Assembly: GCA_963662155.1 (NCBI GenBank)
Contig: OY759263.1
Location: 1,285,095 to 1,349,094, forward strand
Source of the DNA: Lamellibrachia columna
Lineage: Eukaryota > Annelida > Polychaeta > Sabellida > Siboglinidae
Length of the DNA stretch: 64,000 nt
Direction: 5' to 3'
The notes beneath the pieces were generated by a model, which did no database searches, was not told the origin of the DNA, and saw nothing but the letters and a program-made list of their open reading frames with translations. Below are positions 39,701 to 54,700 of this stretch, piece after piece; positions within the stretch are counted from its first letter, which is position 1, and every line of letters begins with the position of its first letter. A program made the position numbers and the translations under genes.

Positions 39701-42700
39701 TATGGTTCCCTCCACACTTGTTTCCCCACAGTGTCTTATGGTTCCCTCCACACTTGTTTCCCCACAGTGTCTTATGGTTCCCTCCACACTTGTTTCCCCA
39801 CAGTGTCTTATGGTTCCCTCCACACTTGTTTCCTCACAGTGTCTTATGGTTCCCTCCACACTTGTTTCCCCACAGTGTCTTATGGTTCCCTCCACACTTG
39901 TTTCCTCACAGTGTCTTATGGTTCCCTCCACACTTGTTTCCCCACAGTGTCTTATGGTTCCCTCCACACTTGTTTCCCCACAGTGTCTTATGGTTCCCTC
40001 CACACTTGTTTCCCCACAGTGTCTTATGGTTCCCTCCACACTTGTTTCCCCACAGTGTCTTATGGTTCCCTCCACACTTGTTTCCCCACAGTGTCTTATG
40101 GTTCCCTCCACACTTGTTTCCCCACAGTGTCTTATGGTTCCCTCCACACTTGTTTCCCCACAGTGTCTTATGGTTCCCTCCACACTTGTTTCCCCACAGT
40201 GTCTTATGGTTCCCTCCACACTTGTTTCCCCACAGTGTCTTATGGTTCCCTCCACACTTGTTTCCCCACAGTGTCTTATGGTTCCCTCCACACTTGTTTC
40301 CCCACAGTGTCTTATGGTTCCCTCCACACTTGTTTCTCCACAGTGTCTTATGTTTCCCTCCACACTTGTTTCCCCACAGTGTCTTATGGTTCCCTCCACA
40401 CTTGTTTCCCCACAGTGTCTTATGGTTCCCTCCACACTTGTTTCCTCACAGTGTCTTATGCATCTGATATATTATGTTTTCAGAGTTTATATTTGATGGA
40501 GGCTGGAGACACAATGTATGATTTCTACACGCCACTATTTGACAAGGTGAGGCATATAGATGTCTGGAATCTGTAGTGATACATTTAGTGCACTGGGACT
40601 GACGCAAAGTCTGCGGTTACATTTAGTGCACTGCAATGACGCAAAGTCTGCGGTTACATTTAGTGCACTGGCACTGACGCAAAGTCTGCGGTTACATTTA
40701 GTGCACTGGCACTGACGCAAAATCTGCGGTTACATTTAGTGCACTGGCACTGACGCAAAGTCTGCGGTTACATTTAGTGCACTGCACTGACGCAAAGTCT
40801 GTGGTTACATTTAGTGTACTGCACTGATGCAAAGTCTGCGGTTACATTTAGTGCACTGGCACTGACGCAAAGTCTGCGGTTACATTTAGTGCACTGGCAC
40901 TGATGCAGTCTGCGGTTACATTTAGTGCACTGCACTGATGCAAAGTCTGCGGTTACATTTTGTGCACTGGCACTGATGCAAAGTCTGCGGTTACATTTAG
41001 TGCACTGGCACTGACGCAAAGTCTGCGGTTACATTTAGTGCACTGCACTGACGCAAAGTCTGCGGTTACATTTAGTGCACTGCACTGACGCAAAGTCTGC
41101 GGTTACATTTAGTGCACTGGCACTGACGCAAAGTCTGCGGTTACATTTAGTGCACTGCACTGACGCAAAGTCTGCGGTTACTACTTGTTGGCACAAGAAT
41201 TCATTTAAAACCTTGAATGGATGTTATAGTTTCTTGCATTGGACATGTTATTTACCTGTCAAGTCTATCATCATCTACATATTAAAGCAAGTTAAGTTGA
41301 ATGTCTATGGAGCTTTGGTGACCTTCCTGGTCACTTGTTCAAGGTGAGACTGAACTGTTCTGTAGAGTCATGTGACCTGTGATTATCACATTCATCGAGC
41401 AGAGCTATTCACTTGGAAAGGTGTCTTGGCTTATCATAATGTGCCAGTGTCTGGCATCCACTTACAGGCTCATATTGTCTACATACATTGTATATTTTGA
41501 TTTGAACATCAGGTATGTTGATGTTCAGATCTTTGGTTTGTGCACCTGTACGAGTTACTAAAATATGACCACTTGCAACTGTCAAAGTGTGAAAGTGTAG
41601 CAAAATTTGCTCGCCAAATGAAAACATATTTGTATACATCTATCTTATTGTCCTATACTTGCCAATAGAACAATAGGATATGGCCATGCTGTTTGCATCC
41701 AAAATATATCTTATTGTCCTATACTTGCCAATAGAACAATAGGATATGGCCATGCTGTTTGCATCCAAAATATATCTTATTGTCCTATACTTGCCAATAG
41801 AACAATAGGATATGGCCACGCTGTTTGCATCCAAAATATATCTTATTGTCCTATACTTGCCAATAGAACAATAGGATATGGCCATGCTGTTTGCATCCAA
41901 GATATATCTTATTGTCCTATACTTGCCAATAGAACAATAGGATATGGCCACGCTGTTTGCATCCAAAATATATCTTATTGTCCTATACTTGCCAATAGAA
42001 CAATAGGATATGGCCATGCTGTTTGCATCCAAGATATATCTTATTGTCCTATACTTGCCAATAGAACAATAGGATATGGCCATGCTGTTTGCATCCAAAA
42101 TATATCTTATTGTCCTATACTTGCCAATAGAACAATAGGATATGGCCACGCTGTTTGCATCCAAAATATATCTTATTGTCCTATACTTGCCAATAGAACA
42201 ATAGGATATGGCCACGCTGTTTGCATCCAAGATATATCTTATTGTCCTATACTTGCCAATAGAACAATAGGATATGGCCACGCTGTTTGCATCCAAAATA
42301 TATCTTATTGTCCTATACTTGCCAATAGAACAATAGGATATGGCCACGCTGTTTGCATCCAAGATATATCTTATTGTCCTATACTTGCCAATAGGATATG
42401 GCCACGCTGTTTGCATCCAAAATATATCTTATTGTCCTATACTTGCCAATAGAACAATAGGATATGGCCACGCTGTTTGCATCCAAGATATATCTTATTG
42501 TCCTATACTTGCCAATAGAACAATAGGATATGGCCATGCTGTTTGCATCCAAAATCAACTTATGTAACATATTTTGGCCTTTGGTTACTAAACTAGTCGT
42601 CTTTCTAACAAAATAGCATGTTTGTTTAATACATCATGTGTAGTCTATGTTACCTGATTTTCATAGAACTGGACATGCGCTTATCAGCCTCGCTGGATAA

Positions 42701-45700
42701 CATGTCAGCTCTCAGTCAACTGGAGAAATGACCAGAATCTCCCACTTTTAGAAGACATTCCGAGTAAACCACTGGCGTGATATTCTTGATTTTAGTTGCA
42801 CATTTTTTAGTTTTTATTATCTCTTAGGTGCATAGTCCCAAACCCATGACTTGTTTTGTTTTAAGTAATATGCTCAGTTGGTTTAACAAAAGAGTGCATA
42901 TGTTTGCTAAAATCATCAAAAAACTTGACTTTGATCTTTAGGTCAGGTAACTTGTTTGCTGAATTCATCAAAAGACTTGACTTTGATCTTTAAGTCAGGT
43001 AACTTGTTTGCTAAAATCATCAAAAGACTTTGATATTTAAGTCAAGTAACTTGTTTGCTAAAATCATCAAGACTTGACTTTGATTTTTAAGTCAGGTAAC
43101 TTGTTTGCTAAAATCACCAAAAGACTTGACTTTGATCTTTAAGTCAGTTAACTTGCAAAAGTGTGAATAGGCAGTTGTTATAGTATATAGAACCAGACCA
43201 CTTTGCCATTTAAAATTTTTTTTTTACAAAACAGTAAAAATGTGTACAAACAAAGTAGTTTATCATAGTGGATACTAGATTAAGGTTACTAGGTTCACTT
43301 TGTCACAAATTAATCTAAAAAAAATATATCTAATTGAGGAGGGAGAGATATACTAAGAAAAGCACAGCTCTACTGTTCACTGTGTCTCAATATGTGACCG
43401 TCCTGCTTCAGCTGTGCTTCCATGAGTCGTGGCAAGATGTGTCTTTCCTCAACACGAGTCTACGTGAGTCTCTGCAGACAGGCTTCTCCTCTCAAGCTGA
43501 CAGGTCAGTAGAAAGCACAGAAATTACTGAGCTGTAATTGTGTTATTTTGTTGTTACAATATCTTGTAAACACCTGCTCAATAGCACTATTATGTAAATG
43601 CCTGCTCAATAGCACTATTATGTAAATGCCTGCTCAATAGCACTATTATGTAAATGCCTGCACAATAGCACTATTATGTAAACACCTGCTCAATAGAACT
43701 ATTATGTAAACGCCTGCACAATAGCACTATTATGTAAACAACTGCTCAATAGCACTATTATGTAAACACCTGCTCAATAGCACTATTATGTAAACACCTG
43801 CTCAATAGCACTATTATGGAGTAAGCTAATACTATAGTTATTTTTTATTATTAACCAATTATTATATATTATAAGAATATAATATTATGTACTATTTTTT
43901 AATAAGAATATATAATAACATAATAATAATTTACAACATAATAATTTATAATAATGTATTTTTGTTTGCATTGACTCAAAAATAAAAGTACCCTAGGTGC
44001 AATATATGCCTTTGTTAAAATTATATGCACATATTTTAGGTTAGAAAATAGTTCTCTGCTGAAGTGGAGGCAACAAATGTTTGCAGTTTGAGAGAAGCCT
44101 TGTGAATGTAGTTCACCGTGGCTAGCCCCAGCAGTGAGTAATCACTTGTTCCCGCAGGTTGTTCGTGGCAGTCACAGAGGGTACAGAGTCAGGCAGGGTG
44201 TGGAGCAAGGAACCCATCTATGCCCTTCAAGGTCTCACCCTTCAGTACGAAGTCAGTTCACTCTTCTTCTATACAATGTCTGATCTCTAAACAAAAAGAT
44301 TTTCATAGATACAATAACATTTATTTAATGACAGCGTAGAATTGTTTATTGTCAACACCTGCTTTGATAAAATGTCAACTTCTTCATCTATCAATCAATA
44401 TTTAGTTTCCAACACCAATAATAGTAAATACATAATTATGCATATATGTACATACAAACAGATACACACATTCACATGCACGCACACGCACGCCCACACG
44501 CATGCACGCAAACACACACACACACACAGGCACACACTGAAACTTAAGTAAAACATCTATGTCTACACCTTGAAAGTATCACCTTACAGACAGTTAGTCA
44601 TGGGTGAATTTTTGCAGGAAACAAGACTTCCCCAACATAGTTGAATATATGTGAAACAATCAGTAAAAAATAGCATTAGGTAAAATGCTTCATACTTTGT
44701 GTGTGTCTGTTTGAGCATGCTTTGTGTACCATGTGTTTGAGCATGCTTTGTGTACCATGTGTTTGAGCATGCTTTGTGTACCATGTGTTTGAGCATGCTT
44801 TGTGTACCATGTGTTTGAGCATGCTTTGTGTACCATGTGTTTGAGCATGCTTTGTGTACCATGTGTTTGAGCATGCTTTGTGTACCATGTGTTTGAGCAT
44901 GCTTTGTGCACCATGTGTTTGAGCATGCTTTGTGTACCATGTGTTTGAGCATGCTTTGTGTACCATGTGTTTGAGCATGCTTTCTATACCATGTGTTTGA
45001 GCATGCTTTCTATACCATGTGTTTGAGTATGCTTTGTATACCATGTGTTTGAGCATGCTTTGTGTACCATGTGTTTGAGCATGCTTTCTATACCATGTGT
45101 TTGAGCATGCTTTGTGTACCATGTGTTTGAGCATGCTTTGTGTACCATGTGTTTGAGCATGCTTTGTCTACCATGTGTTTGAGCATGCTTTGTGTACCAT
45201 GTGTTTGAGCATGCTTTGTCTACCATGTGTTTGAGCATGCTTTGTATACCATGTGTTTGAGCATGCTTTGTGTACCATGTGTTTGAACATGCTTTGTGTA
45301 CCATGTGTTTGAGCATGCTTTGTGTACCATGTGTTTGAGCATGCTTTGTGTACCATGTGTTTGAGCATGCTTTGTGTACCATGTGTTTGAGCATGCTTTG
45401 TGTACCATGTGTTTGAGCATGCTTTGTGTACCATGTGTTTGAGCATGCTTTGTGTACCATGTGTTTGAGCATGCTTTGTGTACCATGTGTTTGAGCATGC
45501 TTTGTGTACCATGTGTTTGAGCATGCTTTGTGTACCATGTGTTTGAGCATGCTTTGTGTACCATGTGTTTGAGCATGCTTTGTGCACCATGTGTTTGAGC
45601 ATGCTTTGTGTACCATGTGTTTGAGCATGCTTTGTGTACCATGTGTTTGAGCATGCTTTCTATACCATGTGTTTGAGCATGCTTTCTATACCATGTGTTT

Positions 45701-48700
45701 GAGTATGCTTTGTATACCATGTGTTTGAGCATGCTTTGTGTACCATGTGTTTGAGCATGCTTTCTATACCATGTGTTTGAGCATGCTTTGTGTACCATGT
45801 GTTTGAGCATGCTTTGTGTACCATGTGTTTGAGCATGCTTTGTCTACCATGTGTTTGAGCATGCTTTGTGTACCATGTGTTTGAGCATGCTTTGTCTACC
45901 ATGTGTTTGAGCATGCTTTGTATACCATGTGTTTGAGCATGCTTTGTGTACCATGTGTTTGAACATGCTTTGTGTACCATGTGTTTGAGCATGCTTTGTG
46001 TACCATGTGTTTGAGCATGCTTTGTGTACCATGTGTTTGAGCATGCTTTGTGTACCATGTGTTTGAGCATGCTTTGTGTACCATGTGTTTGAGCATGCTT
46101 TGTGTACCATGTGTTTGAGCATGCTTTGTGTACCATGTGTTTGAGCATGCTTTGTGTACCATGTGTTTGAGCATGCTTTGTGTACCATGTGTTTGAGCAT
46201 GCTTTGTGTACCATGTGTTTGAGCATGCTTTGTGTACCATGTGTTTGAGCATGCTTTGTGTACCATGTGTTTGAGCATGCTTTGTGTACCATGTGTTTGA
46301 GCATGCTTTGTGTACCATGTGTTTGAGCATGCTTTGTGTACCATGTGTTTGAGCATGCTTTGTGTACCATGAGTTTGAGCATGCTTTCTGTACCATGTGT
46401 TTGAGCATGCTTTCTATACCATGTGTTTGAGCATGCTTTCTATACCATGTGTTTGAGCATGCTTTCTATACCATGTGTTTGAGTATGCTTTGTGTACCAT
46501 GTGTTTGCAGGTTCCATGGCCAATCAACATCATCCTGAACTCTCGCTGCATGCAGATCTACAACCAAGTGTTCACCTTCTTGCTGCAGATAAAGAGAGCA
46601 AAGTACAACCTCGACCGACTCTCCTTCATGGGTGAGTGTGTCTACCCTTGTGGGGTGTGTCTCTTGTGGGGTGTGTGTGTCTACCCTCACACGGTGTGTG
46701 TCTACTCTTGTGGGGTGTGTGTCTCTTGTGGGGTGTGTGTGTCTACCCTCACGGGGTGTTGGTCTACTCTTGTGGGGTGTCTGTGTCTACTCTTGTGGGG
46801 TGTATACAGGGGTTAATGGTGGTGGGTGGGTGGGTGGGTGGGTATGTGGGTGGGTGGGTGGGTGGGTGAGTGAGTGAGTGAGTGAGTGAGTGAGTGAGTG
46901 AGTGAGTGAGTGAGTGAGTGAGTGAGTGAGTGAGTGTGTGTACACTTGTGGGGTGCCTTATACACCAGTACATGGAGGGTGCAATATAAACCATCCTTGT
47001 ACGCCAGTACGTGGAGGGTGCAACATAAACCAGCCTTGTACACCAGTACGTGGAGGGTGCAACATAAACCAGCCTTGTACACCAGTACGTGGAGGGTGCA
47101 ACATAAACCAGCCATGTACACCAGTACGTGGAGGGTGCAACATAAACCAGCCTTGAACACCAGTACATGGAGGGTGCAACATAAACCAGCCTTGTACGCC
47201 AGTACGTGGAGGGTGCAATATAAACCATCCTTGTATGCCAGTACATGGAGGGTGCAATATAAACCATCCTTGTACACCAGTACGTGGAGGGTGCAACATA
47301 AACCATCCTTGTACACCAGTACGTGGAGGGTGCAACATAAACCAGCCATGTACACCAGTACGTGGAGGGTGCAACATAAACCAGCCTTGTACACCAGTAC
47401 TTGGAGGGTGCAACATAAACCAGCTTTGTACACCAGTACATGGAGGGTGCAACATAAACCAGCCATGTACACCAGTACGTGGAGGGTGCAACATAAACCA
47501 GCCATGTACACCAGTACGTGGAGGGTGCAACATAAACCAGCCATGTACACCAGTACTTGGAGGGTGCAACATAAACCAGCCTTGAACACCAGTACATGGA
47601 GGGTGCAACATAAACCAGCCATGTACACCAGTACGTGGAGGGTGCAACATAAACCAGCCATGTACACCAGTACGTGGAGGGTGCAACATAAACCAGCCAT
47701 GTACACCAGTACGTGGAGGGTGCAACATAAACCAGCCTTGAACACCAGTACGTGGAGGGTGCAACATAAACCAGCCTTGAACACCAGTACATGGAGGGTG
47801 CAACATAAACCAGCCATGTACACCAGTACGTGGAGGGTGCAATATAAACCATCCTTGTACGCCAGTACGTGGAGGGTGCAACATAAACCATCCTTGTACA
47901 CCAGTACATGGAGGGTGCAACATAAACCAGCTTTGTACACCAGTACGTGGAGGGTGCAACATAAACCATCCTTGTACACCAGTACATGGAGGGTGCAACA
48001 TAAACCAGCTTTGTACACCAGTACGTGGAGGGTGCAACATAAACCAGCCTTGTACACCAGTACGTGGAGGGTGCAATATAAACCAGCCTTGTACACCAGT
48101 ACGTGGAGGGTGCAACATAAACCAGCCTTGTACACCAGTACATGGAGGGTGCAACATAAACCAGCCTTGTATACCAGTACGTGGAGGGTGCAACATAAAC
48201 CAGCCTTGTACACCAGTACGTGGAGGGTGCAACATAAACCAGCCTTGTACACCAGTACGTGGAGGGTGCAACATAAACCAGCCTTGTACATCAGTACCAT
48301 TTGTGGTTTCCACACGATGATTAAAAGACATTTTATAAAGAACTAAACTTGTGTTGCTAACAAAGTATATAGAAAAGTATCCACACAAAGACGACAACAT
48401 CTTTCATGAGATCTGTCCACACAAAGACGACAACATCTTTCATGAGATCTGTCCAAACAAAGACGGCAACATCTTTCATGAGATCTGTCCACACAAAGAC
48501 GACAACATCTTTCATGAGATCTGTCCACACAAAGACGGCAACATCTTTCATGAGATCTGTCCACACAAAGACGACAACATCTTTCATGAGATCTGTCCAC
48601 ACAAAGACGACAACATCTTTCATGAGATCTGTCCACACAAAGACGACAACATCTTTCATGAGATCTTCTGTCTGTTCTGTCTTCTGTTCATGAGATCTGT

Positions 48701-51700
48701 GCACACTTCAGATTTGGAACGCGACAATCTGATGTCACGACCACAGCCAAGTGGCGATGGCTTCCTCAGTGCCATGATGTCCTCTCCGTTGACACCTAGA
48801 GAAGATGAGTCGAGTATCAGTTTGACACATCGGGTCCATCTGCTGAAGATGAGACTGATGCACTTTGTCAACAGTCTACATAACTACATGATGACACGGG
48901 TAAGGGCTCCTACAGCCATAAACTCTTATCATTCCTATTTTTATCTGTTTATGAATATCAACCTTGCCGGTCAGTACACTTGTGAACAGTGGTCAGTACA
49001 CTCGTGAACAGTGGTCAGTACACCCATGAACAGTGGTCAACAATGTCAACCGTGCCGGTCAGTACACTTGTGAACAGTGGTCAGTACACTCGTGAACAGT
49101 GGTCAGTACACCCATGAACAGTGGTCAACAATGTCAACCGTGCCGGTCAGTACACTCGTGAACAGTGGTCAGTACACTCGTGAACAGTGGTCAGTACACT
49201 CGTGAACAGTGGTCAGTTACTTCTCTCCACATGTAGTGTAAACATTCACAGAGCCTTGTGATGTCATTAACCCCTGTATAAGTTACTTCTCTCCACATGT
49301 AGTGTAATCATTCACAGGGCCATGTGATGTCATTAACCCCTGTATAAGTTACTTCCCTCCACATGTAGTGTAAACATTCACAGGGCCATGTGATGTCATT
49401 TACCCCTGTATAAGTTACTTCCCTCCACATGTAGTGTAAACATTCATGGGGCCATGTGATGTCATTTACCCCTGTATAAGTTACTTCCCTCCACATGTAG
49501 TGTAAACATTCACAGAGCCTTGTGATGTCATTAACCCCTGTATAAGTTACTTCTCTCCACATGTAGTGTAATCATTCACAGGGCCATGTGATGTCATTAA
49601 CCCCTGTATAAGTTACTTCCCTCCACATGTAGTGTAAACATTCACAGGGCCATGTGATGTCATTTACCCCTGTATAAGTTACTTCCCTCCACATGTAGTG
49701 TAAACATTCATGGGGCCATGTGATGTCATTTACCCCTGTATAAGTTACTTCTCTCCACATGTAGTGTAAACATTCACAGAGCCTTGTGATTTCATTAACC
49801 CCTGTATAAGTTACTTCTCTCCACATGTAGTGTAATCATTCACAGGGCCATGTGATGTCATTAACCCCTGTATAAGTTACTTCCATCCACATGTAGTGTA
49901 AACATTCACAGGGCCATGTGATGTCATTAACCCCTGTATAAGTTACTTCCCTCCACATGTAGTGTAAACATTCATGGGGCCATGTGATGTCATTTACCCC
50001 TGTATAAGTTACTTCCCTCCACATGTAGTGTAAACATTCATGGGGGCCAAGTGATGTCATTTACCCCTGTATAAGTTACTTCCCTCCACATGTAGTGTAA
50101 ACATTCACAGGGCCATGTGATGTCATTTACCCCTGTATAAGTTACTTCCCTCCACATGTAGTGTAAACATTCATGGGGCCATGTGATGTCATTTACCCCT
50201 GTATAAGTTACTTCCCTCCACATGTAGTGTAAACATTCATGGGGGCCAAGTGATGTCATTTACCCCTGTATAAGTTACTTCTCTCCACATGTAGTGTAAA
50301 CATTCACAGGGCCATGTGATGTCATTTACCCCTGTATAAGTTACTTCCCTCCACATGTAGTGTAAACATTCATGGGGCCATGTGATGTCATTTACCCCTG
50401 TATAAGTTACTTCCCTCCACATGTAGTGTAAACATTCACAGGGCCATGTGATGTCATTTACCCCTGTATAAGTTACTTCCCTCCACATGTAGTGTAAACA
50501 TTCACGGGGCCATGTGATGTCATTTACCCCTGTATAAGTTACTTCCCTCCACATGTAGTGTAAACATTCATGGGGCCATGTGATGTCATTTACCCCTGTA
50601 TAAGTTACTTCCATCCACATGTAGTGTAAACATTCACAGGGCCATGTGATGTCATTTACCCCTGTATAAATTACTTCCCTCCACATGTAGTGTAAACATT
50701 CACAGGGCCATGTGATGTCATTTACCCCTGTATAAGTTACTTCCCTCCACATGTAGTGTAAACATTCACGGGGCCATATGATGTCATTTACCCCTGTATA
50801 AGTTACTTCCCTCCACATGTGAAAACATTCATGGGGCCATGTGATGTCATTAGCCCCTGTATAAGTTACTTCCCTCCACAAGTAGTGTAAACATTCACAG
50901 GGCCATGTGATGTCATTAACCCCTGTATAAGTTACTTCCCTCCACATGTAGTGTAAACATTCACAGGGCCATGTGATGTCATTTACCCCTGTATAAGTTA
51001 CTTCCCTCCACATGTAGTGTAAACATTCACAGGGCCATGTGATGTCATTAACCCCTGTATAAGTTACTTCCATCCACATGTAGTGTAAACATTCATGGGG
51101 CCATGTGATGTCATTTACCCCTGTATAAGTTACTTCCCTCCACATGTAGTGTAAACATTCACAGGGCCATGTGATGTCATTTACCCCTGTATAAGTTACT
51201 TCCCTCCACATGTAGTGTAAACATTCACAGTGCCATGTGATGTCATTTACCCCTGTATAAGTTACTTCCCTCCACATGTAGTGTAAACATTCACAGGGCC
51301 ATGTGATGTCATTTACCCCTGTATAAGTTACTTCCATCCACATGTAGTGTAAACATTCATGGAGCCTTGTGATGTCATTAACCCCTGTATAAGTTACTTC
51401 CCTCCACATGTAGTGTAAACATTCAAGGGGCCATGTGAAGTCATTAACCCCTGTATAAGTTACTTCCCTCCACATGTAGTGTAAACATTCACGGGGCCAT
51501 GTGATGTCATTTACCCCTGTATAAGTTACTTCCCTCCACATGTAGTGTAAACATTTAAGGGGCCATGTGAAGTCATTAACCCCTGTATAAGTTACTTCCC
51601 TCCACATGTAGTGTAAACATTCATGGGGCCATGTGATGTCATTAACCCCTGTATAAGTCATTAACCCCTGTATAAGTTACTTCCCTCCACATGTAGTGTA

Positions 51701-54700
51701 AACATTCACGGAGCCATGTGATGTCATTTACCCCTGTATAAGTTACTTCCATCCACAAGTAGTGTAAACATTCACGGGGCCATGTGATGTCATTTACCCC
51801 TGTATAAGTTACTTCCATCCACATGTAGTGTAAACATTCAAGGGGCCATGTGAAGTCATTAACCCCTGTATAAGTTACTTCCCTCCACATGTAGTGTAAA
51901 CATTCAAGGGGCCATGTGAAGTCATTTACCCCTGTATAAGTTACTTCCCTCCACATGTAGTGTAAACATTCACGGGGCCATGTGATGTCATTTACCCCTG
52001 TATAAGTTACTTCCATCCACATGTAGTGTAAACATTCATGGAGCCATGTGATGTCATTAACCCCTGTATAAGTTACTTCCCTCCACATGTAGTGTAAACA
52101 TTCAAGGGGCCATGTGAAGTCATTAACCCCTGTATAAGTTACTTCCCTCCACATGTAGTGTAAACATTCACGGGGCCATGTGATGTCATTTACCCCTGTA
52201 TAAGTTACTTCCATCCACATGTAGTGTAAACATTCATGGAGCCATGTGAAGTCATTAACCCCTGTATAAGTTACTTCCCTCCACATGTAGTGTAAACATT
52301 CACGGGGCCATGTGATGTCATTTACCCCTGTATAAGTTACTTCCCTCCACATGTAGTGTAAACATTCACAGGGCCATGTGATGTCATTAACCCCTGTATA
52401 AGTTACTTCCCTCCACATGTAGTGTAGACATTCACAGGGCCATGTGATGTCATTAACCCCTGTATAAGTTACTTCCCTCCACATGTAGTGTAAACATTCA
52501 TGGGGCCATGTGATGTCATTTACCCCTGTATAAGTTACTTCCCTCCACATGTAGTGTAAACATTCATGGGGCCATGTGATGTCATTAACCCCTGTATAAG
52601 TTACTTCCCTCCACAAGTAGTGTAAACATTCATGGGGCCATGTGATGTCATTTACCCCTGTATAAGTTACATTCCCTCCACATGTAGTGTAAACATTCTC
52701 GGGGCCATGTGATGTCATCAACTCCTGTAAAGTTAAGTTCCTTTCATGTGTAGTGTAGACATTCATTTGGCCATGTGATGTCATTAACCCCTGTAAAGTT
52801 TCGGGGTGTAGTAAAAACATGATATAGCTCATCTCATCACCCTTCAACTTTGGGGGTGACAGGAGTCTCTTTATTTATTTAAACACTCGTCACACCAGTG
52901 TAATTATAAGTTGACTAGTTGTGGCACCCCTGCACAGTCATTTAATTTCAATTGTGCCCAAATTTTATTTAAGGTCCACAAGGTCTTGCAAAGGGGTGGC
53001 TATGAATGGAGGTTGGAGGCCAAACATTTATATTTTACCAAGAAACTTATAATGTCCTGTAAAAATGTAGAACATTTTTTTCTTCAATTCCGTTGGGGAC
53101 ACTGAACAGATGACTTCCCTAAAAGTTCACCTCATGTGTCCTCAGATCCTCCACAGCACGGGACTCGAGTTCCAACGGGAGATGGAAGATGCCCATGACC
53201 TTGACCTGGTGATAGCGACTCATGCACGCTACATGCGCAAGGTGCACGAGCGATGCCTGCTGCATCAGAAGGTCCAGTTCATCAAGGACATTGTCACACA
53301 AGTGCTCAACTTGGCCTTGACCTTTGCTGACCACTGGAACGAGAGTATCCACAGCTTCAGGTAAAACTTACATCTCTGCGATATATGTCACATATATATA
53401 TGTCACATATGAAAGGTATATATGATTTATACTGTGCAGTGTATGGTCCAAAGTGATTTACACCATGCCCCGACAGACCTTACACTCCGCCCCCGACAGA
53501 CCTTATACTCCACCCCGACAGACCTTACACTCCACCTGCAACAGACCTTACACCCCACCTCCCACAGACCTTACACTCCGCCCGACAGACCTTACACTCC
53601 GCCCCGACAGACCATACACTCCACCCTGACAGACCTTACACTCCACCCTGAAAAACCTTGCACTCTGCCCCGACAGACCTTATACTCCACCCCGACAGAC
53701 CTTACACTCCACCCGCAACAGACCTTACACCCCACCTCCCACAGACCTTACACTCCGCCCGACAGACCTTACACTCTGGCCCGAAAGACCGTACACTCCA
53801 CCCTGACAGACCTTACACTCCACCCTGAAAAACCTTGCACTCTGCCCCGACAGACCTTATACTCCACCCCGACAGACCTTACACTCCACCCGCAACAGAC
53901 CTTACACCCCACCTCCCATAGACCTTACACTCTGCCCCGACAGACCACACACTCTGCCCCGACAGACCTTACACTCCACCTCCGACAGACCTTACACTCT
54001 GCCCCGAGAGACCTTACACTCTACCCTGACAGACCTTACACCCCACCTCCCACAGACCTTACACTCTGCCCCGAGAGACCTTACACTCCACCCTGACAGA
54101 CCTTACACCCCACCTCCCACAGACCTTACACTCTGCCCTGACAGACCTTACACCCCACCTCCCACAGACCTTACACTCTGCCCCGAGAGACCTTACACTC
54201 CACCCTGACAGACCTTACACTCCACCTCCCACAGACCTTACACTCTGCCCCGAGAGACCTTACACTCTACCCTGATAGATTTTACACTCCACCTCCAACA
54301 GACATCACACTCTACTCCAACAGACCTTACACTCCACCCGCAACAGACCTTACACCCCACCTCCCACAGATCTTACACTCTGCCCTGACAGACGTTACAC
54401 TCCACTCTGACAGACCTTACACTCCGCCCCGACAGACCTTACACTCCGCCCCGACAGACCGTACACTCCACCCTGACAGACCTTACACTCCACCCTGAAA
54501 AACCTTGCACTCTGCCCCGACAGACCACACACTCTGCCCCGACAGACCTTACACTCCACCTCCGACAGACCTTATGCTCTATCCTGACAAACCTTACACT
54601 CCACCCTGACAGACCTTACACTCCACCTCCCACATACCTTACACTCTGCCCCGAGAGACCTTACACTCTACCCTGATAGATTTTACACTCCACCTCCAAC

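Noticed and set aside
36385..40576. Open frames of 1,000-1,383 codons on both strands over the 36-bp array
   Set aside because: The period is a multiple of 3 and the unit lacks stops in several frames, so all of them stay open. The peptides are pure 12-residue repeats, and flanking TUBGCP5 exons show that this is an intron.
46764..48400. Frames of 450-500 codons over the 39-bp array
   Set aside because: Open on both strands because 39 is a multiple of 3; located between TUBGCP5 exons 14 and 15.
53422..54096. 224-codon Thr/Pro-rich protein
   Set aside because: It translates the degenerate CTTACACTCC repeats after the exon 16 donor.
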